NCBI GenBank assembly: GCA_023565505.1 | Contig: JAIMBI010000014.1 | Span: forward strand, 1-64,000 | From: Actinomycetes bacterium | Lineage (GTDB): Bacteria > Bacillota > Sulfobacillia > Sulfobacillales > JAIMBI01 | Direction of reading: 5' to 3' | Length of the DNA: 64,000 nt | Shown here: positions 15,659-24,470 of the stretch, one piece after another | Layout of the letters: each line of letters begins with the position of its first letter | How positions within the stretch are numbered: the stretch's first letter is position 1 | Translations under genes and position numbers: made by a program | Notes under the pieces: model-generated | The model's database searches: none | What the model was told of the DNA's origin: nothing | The model's input: only the letters and a program-made list of their open reading frames with translations

Positions 15659-16330
15659 CTAGCCGAACACCTGCTTCAACCGCTCGAGGTCGAACGGCCG
15701 GGCGTCCGCCGCGGCGATGATGCGCCGCTCGCGCTCCAGCACCTTGGCGATACCCTCCTCGATCCGCCCCGCCGCCTCCTCGGGGACGGTCATGACCCCG
15801 TGCTTGTCGGCGTGGATCAGCTCCCCGGGCCGGACCACGAGACCGCCCACCTCGACCGGCGTGCCGATGTCCACCAGGTGGACGTAGGCGTGGGAGACCA
15901 GCACGGCCGCCGCGAAGAAGTGGAAGCCCAGTTCGCGCACCTCGTCCAAGTCCCGGACGCCCCCGTTGGTCACGACCCCCTCGACGCCGAGGGCCCGGTG
16001 GACGTGCGACTGCACCTCGCCCCAGAACGCGCCGACGGGCCGCGGGTCGAGGTCCTGGATCACCAGGACGCGCGGCTCCGGGATGCTCAGGACATAATCG
16101 TAGTATTCCGACCGCGTCGGCCCGCGCCGGTTGGTGTCCGGCACCGCGGCCCGGATGGTGGCCGTGACCGCGTGGCCCACCATGGGCCCCAACTCCGGAA
16201 ACAGGCACCGGATCTCCGGTCCCATGAACCCCTGGTTCCACGGCCGGACGTCGAGCTGCTCGAGACCGTTGGCCACGGTCGGCGTCGAGTAGCCGCGCAG
16301 CCGTTCGATGATCTCGCGTGCCACCGCCAT
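15659..16330 (-). CDS. RraA-family protein (second copy)
   Basis: A 223-residue RraA/HMG-CHA aldolase-family member. GVEGVVTNGGVRDLDEV carries the Gly-Gly-x-Arg-Asp motif, and VRPGELIHADKHGVMTVPEE is the C-terminal metal/substrate signature. An unusual N-terminal half (PRVLVIQDLDPRPVGAFWGE) resembles the subgroup with longer active-site loops found in catabolic operons. It is distant from the copy at 11787. First gene of the leftward RraA / PEP-mutase-like / mtnA group; GGGAG precedes the ATG. A class II pyruvate aldolase or oxaloacetate decarboxylase activity is likely, the substrate unknown. Confidence 0.82.
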   Translation of the reverse strand: MAVAREIIERLRGYSTPTVANGLEQLDVRPWNQGFMGPEIRCLFPELGPMVGHAVTATIRAAVPDTNRRGPTRSEYYDYVLSIPEPRVLVIQDLDPRPVGAFWGEVQSHVHRALGVEGVVTNGGVRDLDEVRELGFHFFAAAVLVSHAYVHLVDIGTPVEVGGLVVRPGELIHADKHGVMTVPEEAAGRIEEGIAKVLERERRIIAAADARPFDLERLKQVFG

Positions 16331-16462
16331 GCGTCCCCACTCCCTTGCACCGTTGTCGCCGCCGTCTGCTCTTTCGCCTCGTCCCGCCAAAACCCTGCGT
16401 GGTGCGGAGGCTCAGGCGCGGGAGCGGGGCGGCCCCCGGACGCGCCAGAACCAGAACCGTCG

Positions 16463-16493
16463 GGAACCGAACCGGCCGTGCCGGCCCTATAAC
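16463..16493 (+). promoter_or_regulatory. Possible ECF-type promoter upstream of the sigma factor
   Basis: GGAACC, the common -35 form of ECF sigma promoters, is followed after 19 bases by TATAAC shortly before the sigma gene. Several further AACC blocks surround it. ECF sigma factors often drive their own operon, but the spacing is a little long, so this is tentative. Confidence 0.3.
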
Positions 16494-16516
16494 GGGTGTA
16501 AGGACGAAGCGGGAGG

Positions 16517-17086
16517 ATGGTCGGGCGGTTGGACGACGAGGAGCTCCTGCGGCGCTGCCGCGCCGGCGACCAGGACGGCTACGCGGAACTCTTCCGACGC
16601 TACCGGGACCGGGCGTATCGCCTGGCCTACGTCATCACGGGCGACCCGGGCCTGAGCGAGGACGTCACGCAGGAGGCCTTCATCCAGGCCTTCCGGCGCC
16701 TCGAGAACGTCCGCCCGGGATCCCCGTTCGGGCCCTGGTTCTTCGCCATCGTGGCCCACTGCGCCCGGCGCCAAGGCCGTGCCCGGCGCACGCCGTGGCT
16801 GGCCCTGCCCGCTGCGGAGAGCCTGTCCGACACCCGCGCGGCCGACGCCCTGGACGCCGTGGAAAGCGAGGTGTGGCGCGCCGTGCAGGATCTGCCGGTC
16901 GACCTCCGGGTGCTGGTCGCCCTGCGCTACGTCCTCGACCTGACCGAGGCGGAGGCGGCCCACGTGCTCCGCCTTCCCCTCGGCACGGTCAAGTCGCGCC
17001 TCCACCGGGCGCGGCGGCTCCTCCGGCAAGCTCTCGACCCCCTCGTAAAGGAGGCGGACCCCGCGTGGACGACTTCGACGCGCTGA
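16517..17086 (+). CDS. ECF-type RNA polymerase sigma factor
   Basis: 189 residues with the two ECF domains. Region 2 (about residues 8-80) contains YAELFRRYRDRAYRLAYVIT and DVTQEAFIQAFRRL; region 4 (about 120-175) contains LPVDLRVLVALRYVLDLTEA and LGTVKSRLHRARRLLRQAL, the helix-turn-helix that reads the -35 box. It directs RNA polymerase to a small regulon under an envelope-type signal. The next gene, coding a membrane protein, starts within its 3' end (22-base overlap), the normal sigma/anti-sigma arrangement, followed by a SIMPL-domain protein. Confidence 0.92.
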   Translation: MVGRLDDEELLRRCRAGDQDGYAELFRRYRDRAYRLAYVITGDPGLSEDVTQEAFIQAFRRLENVRPGSPFGPWFFAIVAHCARRQGRARRTPWLALPAAESLSDTRAADALDAVESEVWRAVQDLPVDLRVLVALRYVLDLTEAEAAHVLRLPLGTVKSRLHRARRLLRQALDPLVKEADPAWTTSTR

Positions 17087-17796
17087 TCCGCGCCGCCCTG
17101 CACCGGGCGGCGGACCAGGCCCAGCCCCCCGACGACCTCCTGCCCCGGGTGCTGGCGAGTCTCCCGCCGCCCCGCCGCCGGGCGGCCCGCCGGGCCGCGG
17201 TCGTGGCGGGCCTGAGCCTGGCCACCCTGCTGCCGTTGGTCCGGCCGGCCGTCGTCGGTCTGACCCAAAGCGCCGGGGCGGCCCAGGAAGCGCCGCCCCG
17301 GCCCGGGGCCGCACAGCTCGCCGGCGCGCCGCCACGCACCCCGCCGGAGAACGCCGCCGTCCGGGCGGCGGTCCCCCCGCCGGTCCTGCGCTTCAGCGGA
17401 CCGCCGGGGGTCCTCCCCCCGGCGGCCCGGGCCGCCCTCGCCCACGCGGGCGCCCCCTGGCGCATCCCGCGCTGGCTGCCCCCGGACCGGCCCGTCCGCG
17501 TCACCCTCGCCGGCACGCCGCCCGCCGCCGTGCTCGCCATCGCGCTGGAGGGGAGGTCCGGCCGCCCGGTCGTCATCCAGGAACGGCTCCGCGCCGGATC
17601 CACGTCGGGGGCCGCGCCGGAACCAAGCGCCGCCCAGGTCCCGGAGACGCTCCGGGGGCGCCCTCCCCTGCTGGAGACCTGGACACCCGCCACGGTGACC
17701 TACCGCTTCCGGACGGGTCGGCTGGCGATCACCGTGAGCGGCCCGGCCGACGCGCGGGACCTCGTCCGGCGGGTCGTGGCGGGCCTCGTCCCGTAG
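17065..17796 (+). CDS. Putative membrane anti-sigma factor
   Basis: The 243-residue product starts at a GTG preceded by AAAGGAGG and overlaps the sigma gene. A short acidic N-terminal part (VDDFDALIRAALHRAADQ) precedes a hydrophobic helix (VVAGLSLATLLPLV, about residues 45-65), and the rest is an Ala/Pro-rich extracytoplasmic region ending in a small conserved-looking domain (WRIPRWLPPDRPVRVTL; TVTYRFRTGRLAITVSG) that resembles the DUF4367/RsgI-like sensor ends. I see no His-x3-Cys-x2-Cys zinc motif. The role as partner of the upstream sigma factor is inferred from position and topology. Confidence 0.6.
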   Translation: MDDFDALIRAALHRAADQAQPPDDLLPRVLASLPPPRRRAARRAAVVAGLSLATLLPLVRPAVVGLTQSAGAAQEAPPRPGAAQLAGAPPRTPPENAAVRAAVPPPVLRFSGPPGVLPPAARAALAHAGAPWRIPRWLPPDRPVRVTLAGTPPAAVLAIALEGRSGRPVVIQERLRAGSTSGAAPEPSAAQVPETLRGRPPLLETWTPATVTYRFRTGRLAITVSGPADARDLVRRVVAGLVP

Positions 17797-17860
17797 CCGC
17801 AATCCGCCCCGCACCGGACGCACGCGTCTACCCCACGGCTTCCCTAAGGAGGAATCGCTC

Positions 17861-18589
17861 ATGTCCTTCGCGGTATTCCAGAAGCCCGCCGTCCGCTGGG
17901 GCTCGGCGGCGGCCCTCGTGCTGGTCGCCTTCGCCCTGGTCGGGGCGCACCGGCCGGTCCAGGCGGTCGCCCCCTCGACCACCGTCGTGACCGTCGCGGG
18001 CGTCGCCACCGAGACCCTCACCCCGGCCCAGGCCGTGGTGGATCTTGGGGTGACCGCCTCCGACGCGTCCGCGGCCGGGGCCCTCGCGACCGTCGCGCAC
18101 CGCGTCGCCGCCGTCGTCCAGCGCCTGTCGGCCGCGGGTCTCGTGCCCGCCGCCGCCGTCCGGACCGGCGCCGTAAGCCTCTATCCCCAGTACGGCCCCG
18201 GGGCTCCCGGCTCCCCCGTGGGGTACCAAGCCAGCGAAACCCTCCGGGTAACCGTGTCCGACGTCGGTCGGGCGGGCGACCTCATCGACCAAGCCGTCGC
18301 CGCCGGCGCCAACCAAGTGGACGGGCTGACGTTCCTCCCCGCCCATCCCCGCGCGGTGGCCGCGGCCGCCTACCGTCAGGCGCTGGCCGAAGCGGCGGCC
18401 CAGGCGGAGGCCCTGGCGGAGGACACCCACACCCGCGTGCTCGGCTTGGTGTCGGTCGACACGACCGCGAGCGCCGCCCCGTCCCCGGTGTTCCAGAACG
18501 CGACCGCCGCGGCGCCACGGCTGCCCGTGTACCCGGGGACCCAGCAGGAGACCGTCACCGTGGTGGCGCGCTACCGCCTCGGCCCCTGA
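17861..18589 (+). CDS. SIMPL domain (DUF541) exported protein
   Basis: A signal peptide (AAALVLVAFALVGAHRPVQA) is followed by the SIMPL/DUF541 pattern: VTVAGVATETLTPAQAVVDLGV, LSAAGLVPAAAVRTGAVSLYPQY, YQASETLRVTVSDVGRAGDL and ALAEAAAQAEALAEDT. Such periplasmic or cell-surface proteins form oligomers; functions reported for the family include envelope stress tolerance and channel-like assemblies. At 242 residues it has the usual length. The ATG has AAGGAGG at eight bases and lies 64 bases after the anti-sigma-like gene, so it is probably the operon's effector gene. Confidence 0.87.
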   Translation: MSFAVFQKPAVRWGSAAALVLVAFALVGAHRPVQAVAPSTTVVTVAGVATETLTPAQAVVDLGVTASDASAAGALATVAHRVAAVVQRLSAAGLVPAAAVRTGAVSLYPQYGPGAPGSPVGYQASETLRVTVSDVGRAGDLIDQAVAAGANQVDGLTFLPAHPRAVAAAAYRQALAEAAAQAEALAEDTHTRVLGLVSVDTTASAAPSPVFQNATAAAPRLPVYPGTQQETVTVVARYRLGP

Positions 18590-18620
18590 TCCGCCCGGCT
18601 CTCCCCCGCCGGCGGGGCGC

Positions 18621-19781
18621 TCAGGCGGGCGACGCGTGCGGGAACGCCCACGTGCTCGTGGGGTGGGGGGTCCCCTCGACGAAGCTGGCGCCGGACACCC
18701 AGTAGCCCACGGCGAGCGTGCCCGTGTTGTAGCCGCCGTCGTGCGCCAACACGACCTGCGCCGCGCTGTTGTTGGTGACGAGGCCGGTGTAGTAGCCGCT
18801 CGCCACGGCGACCTCGGGGGTGCCCACGACGAGTCCGGGGGCCCGGGTCCCGTTGGCGGTGCCGTTGCTGTAGAGCAGCAGGCCGATGAGGGCGCAGGTG
18901 CTCACGGCGACGCGCACGCCGCCCAGGGCGTTGCTCTCCGACTCCACCAGGTTCCCGAACACCGTGCCCTGGCAGTCGAGGCCGAAGCCCCCGTTCCAGT
19001 ACGCGTGGAAGTTCTGGAGCATGAGACCGGCCCCGCCGTAGCCGCGGCGGGCGTCGTACTCGACGCGGAGCCCATGGCCTCCGTTGGCGTAGAGGAGCAG
19101 GTTCACCAGCCGCGAGTCGTGCGGCCCGCGGTGGAGCACGCCGTCGCCGCCGTTGTCGTGGACCCGGACGTTCAGCCACGAGTCCTCCATCATGTCTCCG
19201 TCTGCGTTGCGGGCCAGCACTAGGCCGTTCTCGGTGTAGATGCCGCCGGCGGCGGCGTGGCGCACCTCGACGTTCTGGATCGTCCAGCGGTAGCCGTAGC
19301 GCCGGAGGCCGTAGCCGCCATGCGGCGCCCGCTCCCGGTTGCCGTCGAGGGTGAGGTCGGCCAGCGTCACCCCGGCGACGCCCCCGTTGCTGTTCCGGCC
19401 GGTCAGGCGGGCGAAGTCCCGGGTAATCAACACGTCGGCGGTGGACCCGTCCAGGAGCTTCAGCACCGACTGTCCCATGCCCTGGCCGCGGAGGCTCACG
19501 GACGACGGCAGCACGAGGCCCGCCACGCGGAAGACGCCCGGCGGGAACCAGACCGTCCCCCGCACCTCGCCGGCGGCGTCGAGCGCCGCCTGGACGGCCC
19601 GCGTGTCGTCGTGCCGCCCGTCCCCGCGCGCGCCGAAGCGCCGGACGTCGAAGACGCCCTCTCCGCCGGCCGGCACCGGCGGGGCGGCCGGCGTCTGTCG
19701 CAGCGCATAACCAGCCGCCCCGCCGAGGACCCCCGCCCCGAGCCACTCCGCCCCGCGGAGCACCAGCCGCCGCCGGGACAA
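18621..19781 (-). CDS. Exported right-handed beta-helix protein (pectate lyase superfamily)
   Basis: Begins SRRRLVLRGAEWLGAGVLGG, a twin-arginine-like signal, then the Pectate_lyase_3 entry motif FDVRRFGARGDGRHDDTRAV and GTVWFPPGVFRV. The remaining 300 residues show the irregular Asn/Gly-rich repeats of a right-handed beta helix (LTLDGN, VRVHDNGGDGVL, LLLYSNGTANG). Such proteins cut or bind polysaccharides. The only available start in the frame is TTG 19781, because TGA stops the frame shortly upstream. It ends the leftward galE / ligase / glycosyltransferase group, so it may process the surface glycan made there. Catalytic residues cannot be assigned. Confidence 0.75.
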   Translation of the reverse strand: MSRRRLVLRGAEWLGAGVLGGAAGYALRQTPAAPPVPAGGEGVFDVRRFGARGDGRHDDTRAVQAALDAAGEVRGTVWFPPGVFRVAGLVLPSSVSLRGQGMGQSVLKLLDGSTADVLITRDFARLTGRNSNGGVAGVTLADLTLDGNRERAPHGGYGLRRYGYRWTIQNVEVRHAAAGGIYTENGLVLARNADGDMMEDSWLNVRVHDNGGDGVLHRGPHDSRLVNLLLYANGGHGLRVEYDARRGYGGAGLMLQNFHAYWNGGFGLDCQGTVFGNLVESESNALGGVRVAVSTCALIGLLLYSNGTANGTRAPGLVVGTPEVAVASGYYTGLVTNNSAAQVVLAHDGGYNTGTLAVGYWVSGASFVEGTPHPTSTWAFPHASPA

Positions 19782-19826
19782 CCGGGCCGCCCGCGACCGC
19801 GGCCCGTCTTCCCCCGTCCTGTCCGT

Positions 19827-20798
19827 TCAGATCCCCTCCTCCGTCCGATGCCACGCCACCGCCGTCTCCACGATGGCGTCGAGCGCCTCGTAGCGCGGCC
19901 GCCAGCCCAGGACGGCCCGGGCGCGGGCGGACTCACCCACCAACAGGGCGGGATCCCCGGGCCGCCGGGGCGCCGCCTCCCACGGCACCGGCCGGCCGCT
20001 CGCGCGCTCCACGGCGCGCACCACCTCCCGCACCGAATAGCCTGTCCGGTTGGCGAGGTTGAACGGTCCCGACGCGCCGCCGCGCGCGAGGTGTTCCAGG
20101 GCCAGGACGTGGGCCGCGGCCAGGTCCGCCACGTGGACGTAGTCCCGCACCGCCGTGCCGTCCGGCGTCGGGTAGTCGGTGCCGAAGACCCGGAGCGGCG
20201 GTCCGCCGAGGGCCGCCCGGATCGCGTTGGGGATGAGGTGGCCCTCGGGCCGGTGCCGTTCGCCCGGCACCCCCGGCACCGCCCCGGCGGCGTTGAAGTA
20301 GCGGAGGGCGACGTACGCCAGCTCCCCGGCGTGGGCGGCGTCGGCCAGCGCCCACTCCGCGGCGAGCTTGGTCCGCCCGTAGGGACTGAGCGGCCGGGCG
20401 GGATGGTCCTCGGGGATGGGGATCGTCTCCGGCTCGCCGTAGACGGCCGCGGACGACGAGAACACCAGCGGGACGACGCCCGCCCGGCGCATGGCGCCGA
20501 GCAGCGCGAGCGTCCCGCCGACGTTGTGCGCCCAGTACCAGCCCGGCCGCACCACCGACTCGCCCACGGCGATCTTCCCCGCGCAGTGGACCACCGCCTC
20601 GACGCGGTGGCGGCGGAGCACGTCGTGGAGCGCCTCGACGTCCCGGACGTCCCCGCGCACGAACACGCCCAGGTCCGGGCCGGGGTCCCCCGTCTGCGAC
20701 AGATCGTCGTACCGCACCACGGCGTGGCCGGCCTCGAGCAGCGCCGCGCTGACCGCCAGCCCCACGTAGCCGGCGCCGCCTGTCACCAGGACCCGCAT
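19827..20798 (-). CDS. galE: UDP-glucose 4-epimerase
   Basis: A 323-residue extended SDR with MRVLVTGGAGYVGLAVSAAL (NAD-binding GxxGxxG), FSSSAAVYGEP and SPYGRTKLAAEW (catalytic Ser/Thr and YxxxK), YFNAAGAVPG, and GTAVRDYVHVADLAAAH, all typical of bacterial GalE. It interconverts UDP-glucose and UDP-galactose (or the N-acetyl forms), giving precursors for the glycan. Its ATG shares one base with the stop of the ligase-like gene (TGATG), so translation is coupled. The frame continues far upstream, but that part belongs to other genes' shadows. Confidence 0.93.
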   Translation of the reverse strand: MRVLVTGGAGYVGLAVSAALLEAGHAVVRYDDLSQTGDPGPDLGVFVRGDVRDVEALHDVLRRHRVEAVVHCAGKIAVGESVVRPGWYWAHNVGGTLALLGAMRRAGVVPLVFSSSAAVYGEPETIPIPEDHPARPLSPYGRTKLAAEWALADAAHAGELAYVALRYFNAAGAVPGVPGERHRPEGHLIPNAIRAALGGPPLRVFGTDYPTPDGTAVRDYVHVADLAAAHVLALEHLARGGASGPFNLANRTGYSVREVVRAVERASGRPVPWEAAPRRPGDPALLVGESARARAVLGWRPRYEALDAIVETAVAWHRTEEGI

Positions 20799-22144
20799 CA
20801 GAAAACGCCTCCCTCGCGCCGGAAGCCGAGCCCCCGTCCGCGCTCCCAGCCGACCACCGACGCCACCAGGGCGCTCAGCAGGTAGTCCTCGAAGGAGACG
20901 CCGCCGAAGAAGGCCGACTCGGCCACCTGCTCCGTGAGGGCGGCGAGCAGGAGGGCGAGCCAGACCCAGAACAGTGGGGTCCCGCCCCGGACGCGGACCG
21001 CCCGCGCCAGGGCGGCGACGACCGCCCCGCCGGCCAGGACCAGGCCCGGCAGGCCCAGTTCCACGAGCGTCTCGAGCGCCCCGTCGTGCGGGGTGAGTCC
21101 GCGGTAGGCGGCCGACACGTAGGGGGCGAGCGCCGTCGGGGCGTTCCCCGGCCCGACCCCGAGGAGCGGGTGCTGCCGGAAGACGGCCAGCGCCGCCGCC
21201 CACAGCCCCCCGCGACCGCTCAGGCCGTGTCCCCAGAGGGCGTCGAGGCGGGTCGCGCCGGTCTTGACCACCACCAGCGCGGCCGCGGCGGCGAGCGCCG
21301 CGAGCAGGCCGACACGCGCCCGGCCGCGGGCCAGCCCCAGGATGAGCACGACGAGTCCCACGGCCGCCGCGATCCATCCCGTCCGGGCATAGCTCATGCC
21401 GAGCCCCACCAGGTCCACCAAGAGGACCGCCGTCCAGCCCGCGCGCGCCCCGCCCCGTGCGTCGAGCGCCAGGGCGGCCGCCGCGGGCACGCCCAAGGCG
21501 CCCAGGTAGCCCAAGGTGTTCTTGTTGGCGAATGGCCACTGCCAGGCCAGGATGGTCCGGCCGCCGACGGGCACCAGGTACCCCACGTGGGCCGAGAGGG
21601 CCGCCGCCCCGGCCGCCGCCGTGAGCACCGCCATGGCCAGGGCGGCCACGCGGACGAGTTGCGCCAGGGGGGCCGTCGGCCGCTCCCCGGCGGCGCGCGG
21701 CAGGGCCCAGAAGAGCACCACGAGCACGAAGGGGACGCCCACCGCGTACCGGAGGTCCCCGGTCCGCCAGTGGAGGGCGGCCGAGAGCACCACCCAGCCC
21801 GCGTAGAGGCCGGCGGCCCACGCTACGGCCGTCGCCGGCGGCGCGCGGAAGCGCCGCCGGCGGAACCCGACGACGAGGACCAGTACGGCCGCGGGGATCA
21901 TCCAGGGTGCGTACTGCCACAGGGTGGATACCGCGGCGTGGACCACCTCGACCGCGACCGAGTCGGCCGCCAGCACACCCGGCGCCCAGCCGGGTTCGAC
22001 GATCACCAGGGCACAGGACACCACCACGACGGCCACAAGAAAGAGGGTGACCAGGCGTATGCCCCCTTGCTCCGCGCCGCCGGATCCGCCCGCGGACGGC
22101 GTTCCGTACGGACGCGCTCTTTGTCGTCCCGATTCTCCTGGCAT
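20798..22144 (-). CDS. O-antigen ligase-like polysaccharide polymerase/ligase
   Basis: 448 residues with about ten to twelve membrane helices. The Wzy_C/O-antigen ligase signature region is clear: GMSYARTGWIAAAVGLVVL, then a large extracellular loop with HPLLGVGPGN and TPHDGALETLVELGLPGLVL. The 'HDGALE...E.G..G' block is the most conserved part of the family. It would polymerise glycan repeats or ligate glycan from undecaprenyl carrier to a protein or other acceptor. In Gram-positive S-layer glycan loci such a protein is the oligosaccharyl ligase; that role is inferred from the neighbouring ABC exporter and priming enzyme. Confidence 0.85.
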   Translation of the reverse strand: MPGESGRQRARPYGTPSAGGSGGAEQGGIRLVTLFLVAVVVVSCALVIVEPGWAPGVLAADSVAVEVVHAAVSTLWQYAPWMIPAAVLVLVVGFRRRRFRAPPATAVAWAAGLYAGWVVLSAALHWRTGDLRYAVGVPFVLVVLFWALPRAAGERPTAPLAQLVRVAALAMAVLTAAAGAAALSAHVGYLVPVGGRTILAWQWPFANKNTLGYLGALGVPAAAALALDARGGARAGWTAVLLVDLVGLGMSYARTGWIAAAVGLVVLILGLARGRARVGLLAALAAAAALVVVKTGATRLDALWGHGLSGRGGLWAAALAVFRQHPLLGVGPGNAPTALAPYVSAAYRGLTPHDGALETLVELGLPGLVLAGGAVVAALARAVRVRGGTPLFWVWLALLLAALTEQVAESAFFGGVSFEDYLLSALVASVVGWERGRGLGFRREGGVF

Positions 22145-22186
22145 GCCGCCGCTTCCTGCCGCCGTGCGCCACGATTCGCGACAGGC

Positions 22187-23269
22187 CTAGACTTCGCGTC
22201 GAACCCCGTCGATTCCCAGCAACGCGGTCAGGCGCGCCGCCTGCGCCGCCCCCCACGGTTCGACCGCGCCGAGGCCCGCCGCCACCCGCCGCTCCCACTC
22301 GCCGCGATCCGCCAGAGCGGCCAGCGCGTCCCGCCATTCGCCCGGCTCCGCGACCGTCAGCACCGCCGCCCGTTGGGCCTCCGTGAGGCCCCCCACGCCC
22401 TCCGCCCAGGCCACCACCGGCCGGCCGAAGGCCAGCGCCTCCAGCACCTTGGTGGGCGTCCCGGCCCCCACGCGGATGGGCGCCACCACGGCGCCGGCCG
22501 CCGCGTAGTACGGCCGGACGTCGGGGACCCAGCCCTTCCCGGCCACGCCCGGCGCCCGGATGCCTTCCGTCCCGCGGCCCACCGCCGTCAGGCGGTAGCC
22601 CGCGCGGGCCAGCTCCGGCCAGACCCGGCGCAGGAAGTCCGCGAGTCCCAGGCGGTTCGGCGGGTAGGCCAGGTTGCCCACGAAGAGGAGCTGCCGCGGG
22701 TCCTGCCAGCCGAGCGGCCGGATCTCCGGCACGCCGTTGGGCACCACGCGGGGCGCGACGCCCCGGGCGCGGAGCCACGCCGCGTCCGCCTCCGCCGCGA
22801 CCCACACCTCGTCGAAACGCCGGGCCCAGGCGGCTTCGGCGGCGGCGACCCCGTAGAGGCGCACGCGCGCCGCCCACGTCCCCCTCCCCTTGAGGCGCGC
22901 GGCCAGCAACCCCAGGCTGTCGGCCAGATCCAGCACGCGGACCCGGGCGTCGACGTCGAAGGCCCAGGGCGCCAACTTAAGCGGGTAGACGGCCACGAGG
23001 TCGAAGCGGCCCGGCACCGCGGGCCGGTCGGCCCGGAACGGAGCCAGCACCAGGGGCGGGCCGGCCCCGAGCCCGCGCACGGCGCGGCGCACCCACTCCC
23101 CCCGGCCCAGGGGCACGTAGCGGTGGGACCCGCGCCGGGCCCCGCCCCACTGGACCACGGTGACCTCGCCGAGGGCCAGAAGCCCGCGGAGCAGGCCGTG
23201 GGCGCGCCACTCGTCGCCCTGGCTCGGCGCGACCGGGTCCGCCCCGGTGAGCAGGAGCAGCCTAGGCAC
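22187..23269 (-). CDS. Glycosyltransferase (GT-B, family 4-like)
   Basis: A 360-residue GT-B protein. The N-terminal half starts VPRLLLLTGADPVAPSQGDE and resembles sugar transferases of the 'StcD/Exo-like' group with VWVAAEADAAWLRARGV and VVPNGVPEIRPL; the C-terminal donor-binding half has QLLFVGNLAYPPNRLGLADF, YYAAAGAVVAPIRVGAGTPT and KVLEALAFGRPVVAW. It adds one sugar to the growing lipid-linked glycan. The GTG start lies inside the end of the upstream glycosyltransferase gene (eight-base overlap), so both belong to one operon with the ligase, galE and the beta-helix protein. Donor and acceptor are unknown. Confidence 0.85.
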   Translation of the reverse strand: MPRLLLLTGADPVAPSQGDEWRAHGLLRGLLALGEVTVVQWGGARRGSHRYVPLGRGEWVRRAVRGLGAGPPLVLAPFRADRPAVPGRFDLVAVYPLKLAPWAFDVDARVRVLDLADSLGLLAARLKGRGTWAARVRLYGVAAAEAAWARRFDEVWVAAEADAAWLRARGVAPRVVPNGVPEIRPLGWQDPRQLLFVGNLAYPPNRLGLADFLRRVWPELARAGYRLTAVGRGTEGIRAPGVAGKGWVPDVRPYYAAAGAVVAPIRVGAGTPTKVLEALAFGRPVVAWAEGVGGLTEAQRAAVLTVAEPGEWRDALAALADRGEWERRVAAGLGAVEPWGAAQAARLTALLGIDGVRREV

Positions 23270-24332
23270 GGCCCCACCCCGCCGCCTCTTCCAGAACGGC
23301 CGCCGTCCGCTCCACCATCGCGGCGAGGCTGTAGTGCGCGGCGATGTGGGCGCGGGCGCGGGCGGCGAAGTCCGCCGGCGGGGCGAGCGCACTCCGGACG
23401 GCCCGGCCCAGGGCAGCGGGGTCCCCCGGCGGCACCACCCAATCCGGCGCCAGCGGCCGGAGCACGTCGCCCATGCCGCCGACGTCCGTCGCCACGGCCG
23501 GCAGCCCGGCGGCCAGGGCGTCCAGCAGGGTGTAGGGCAGACCCTCCTTCCAGGACGGCAGGACCAGCACGTCGACGGCGGCGAAGAACGCCGCGGGGTC
23601 GTCCTGCCATCCCAGGAACACGGCCGGGATGCCCGCCCGGTCGCACCAAGCGCGGTACGCCTCGGCGAGCGGCCCGGCCCCTGCCACGGCGAGCCGCGGC
23701 CGCTCCTCCAGGGTCGCCAGGGCCTCCACCAGGACCTCGAACCCCTTCTCGCGGGTGAACCGCCCCAGGAACCCCACCACCGGCTCCGCGCCCGGCCGGC
23801 GCGCCCGCCCGCCCGGGGGGATGTCCACGCCGTTGGGGATGTAGACCAGCCGCGCGATGCCGAGCGCCCGGCCGGCTTCGAGATCGCGGCGGCTGACGGC
23901 GATGACCGTGCGGGCCAGGCGCCCGGAGGCCGCCTCGACCCACCGGTACACCCGCCGGGCGCGCGGGGAGAGCGTGGGATCCGTGAACACGAAGCCATGG
24001 GCGGTGTACACCGCCGGCACCCGGGCCAGCCGCGCGGCCCACCGGGCCACCACGCCCGCCTTGGAGCTGTGGGCGTGCACCACCGCCGGCCGAAAGCGCC
24101 GGATCTCCCGCGCGAGGCGGACGACGGCGGTCGCGTCGCGCCCGGGGCTGATGTCGCGCACCAGCCACGGGACCCGGCGCGCCCGGATCCCCGCCTGGCG
24201 GTCGAGCCAATCGCCGCCCCCGTGGAGCACCAGCACCTCGTGGCCGCGTGCGCCGAGACCCCGGGCCAGATCGCGGACGTGCCGTTGGGCGCCGCCGGCC
24301 TCGCCCCCGGTAATGACCTCCAGCACACGCAC
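23262..24332 (-). CDS. Glycosyltransferase family 4
   Basis: 356 residues with classical GT4 features: VITGGEAGGAQRHVRDLARG (acceptor side, Gly-Gly-Ala-x-x-His), VVHAHSSKAGVVARWAA, PAVYTAHGFVF, VYIPNGVDI, VVGFLGRFTREKGFEVLVEA (donor-domain start with Lys/Arg pair) and LPSWKEGLPYTLLDALAAG (E-x7-E). Resembles enzymes that add an early sugar to undecaprenyl-linked glycans. GTG start. It is the first gene of the leftward glycan group, and its promoter should lie in the 138-base gap shared with the divergent priming transferase. Confidence 0.9.
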   Translation of the reverse strand: MRVLEVITGGEAGGAQRHVRDLARGLGARGHEVLVLHGGGDWLDRQAGIRARRVPWLVRDISPGRDATAVVRLAREIRRFRPAVVHAHSSKAGVVARWAARLARVPAVYTAHGFVFTDPTLSPRARRVYRWVEAASGRLARTVIAVSRRDLEAGRALGIARLVYIPNGVDIPPGGRARRPGAEPVVGFLGRFTREKGFEVLVEALATLEERPRLAVAGAGPLAEAYRAWCDRAGIPAVFLGWQDDPAAFFAAVDVLVLPSWKEGLPYTLLDALAAGLPAVATDVGGMGDVLRPLAPDWVVPPGDPAALGRAVRSALAPPADFAARARAHIAAHYSLAAMVERTAAVLEEAAGWGRA

Positions 24333-24470
24333 TCTGGCAATCCCCTTCGATCCGGTTTACAACTATTGTGTCCGGTTTGTGTCGAAGGCGCCACGCGGCG
24401 GTCGCAAAAAGGCCCGCCGCGCATCAAATCAACAGGAAGCCTGGTGCGGCGAAGGGCGTGACCGATAGTC

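Noticed and set aside
19827-22877. Very long leftward frame (1016 codons) through galE and the ligase
   Set aside because: Only its last 323 codons (galE) are coding; the rest is the shadow of the ligase and glycosyltransferase genes in another frame.
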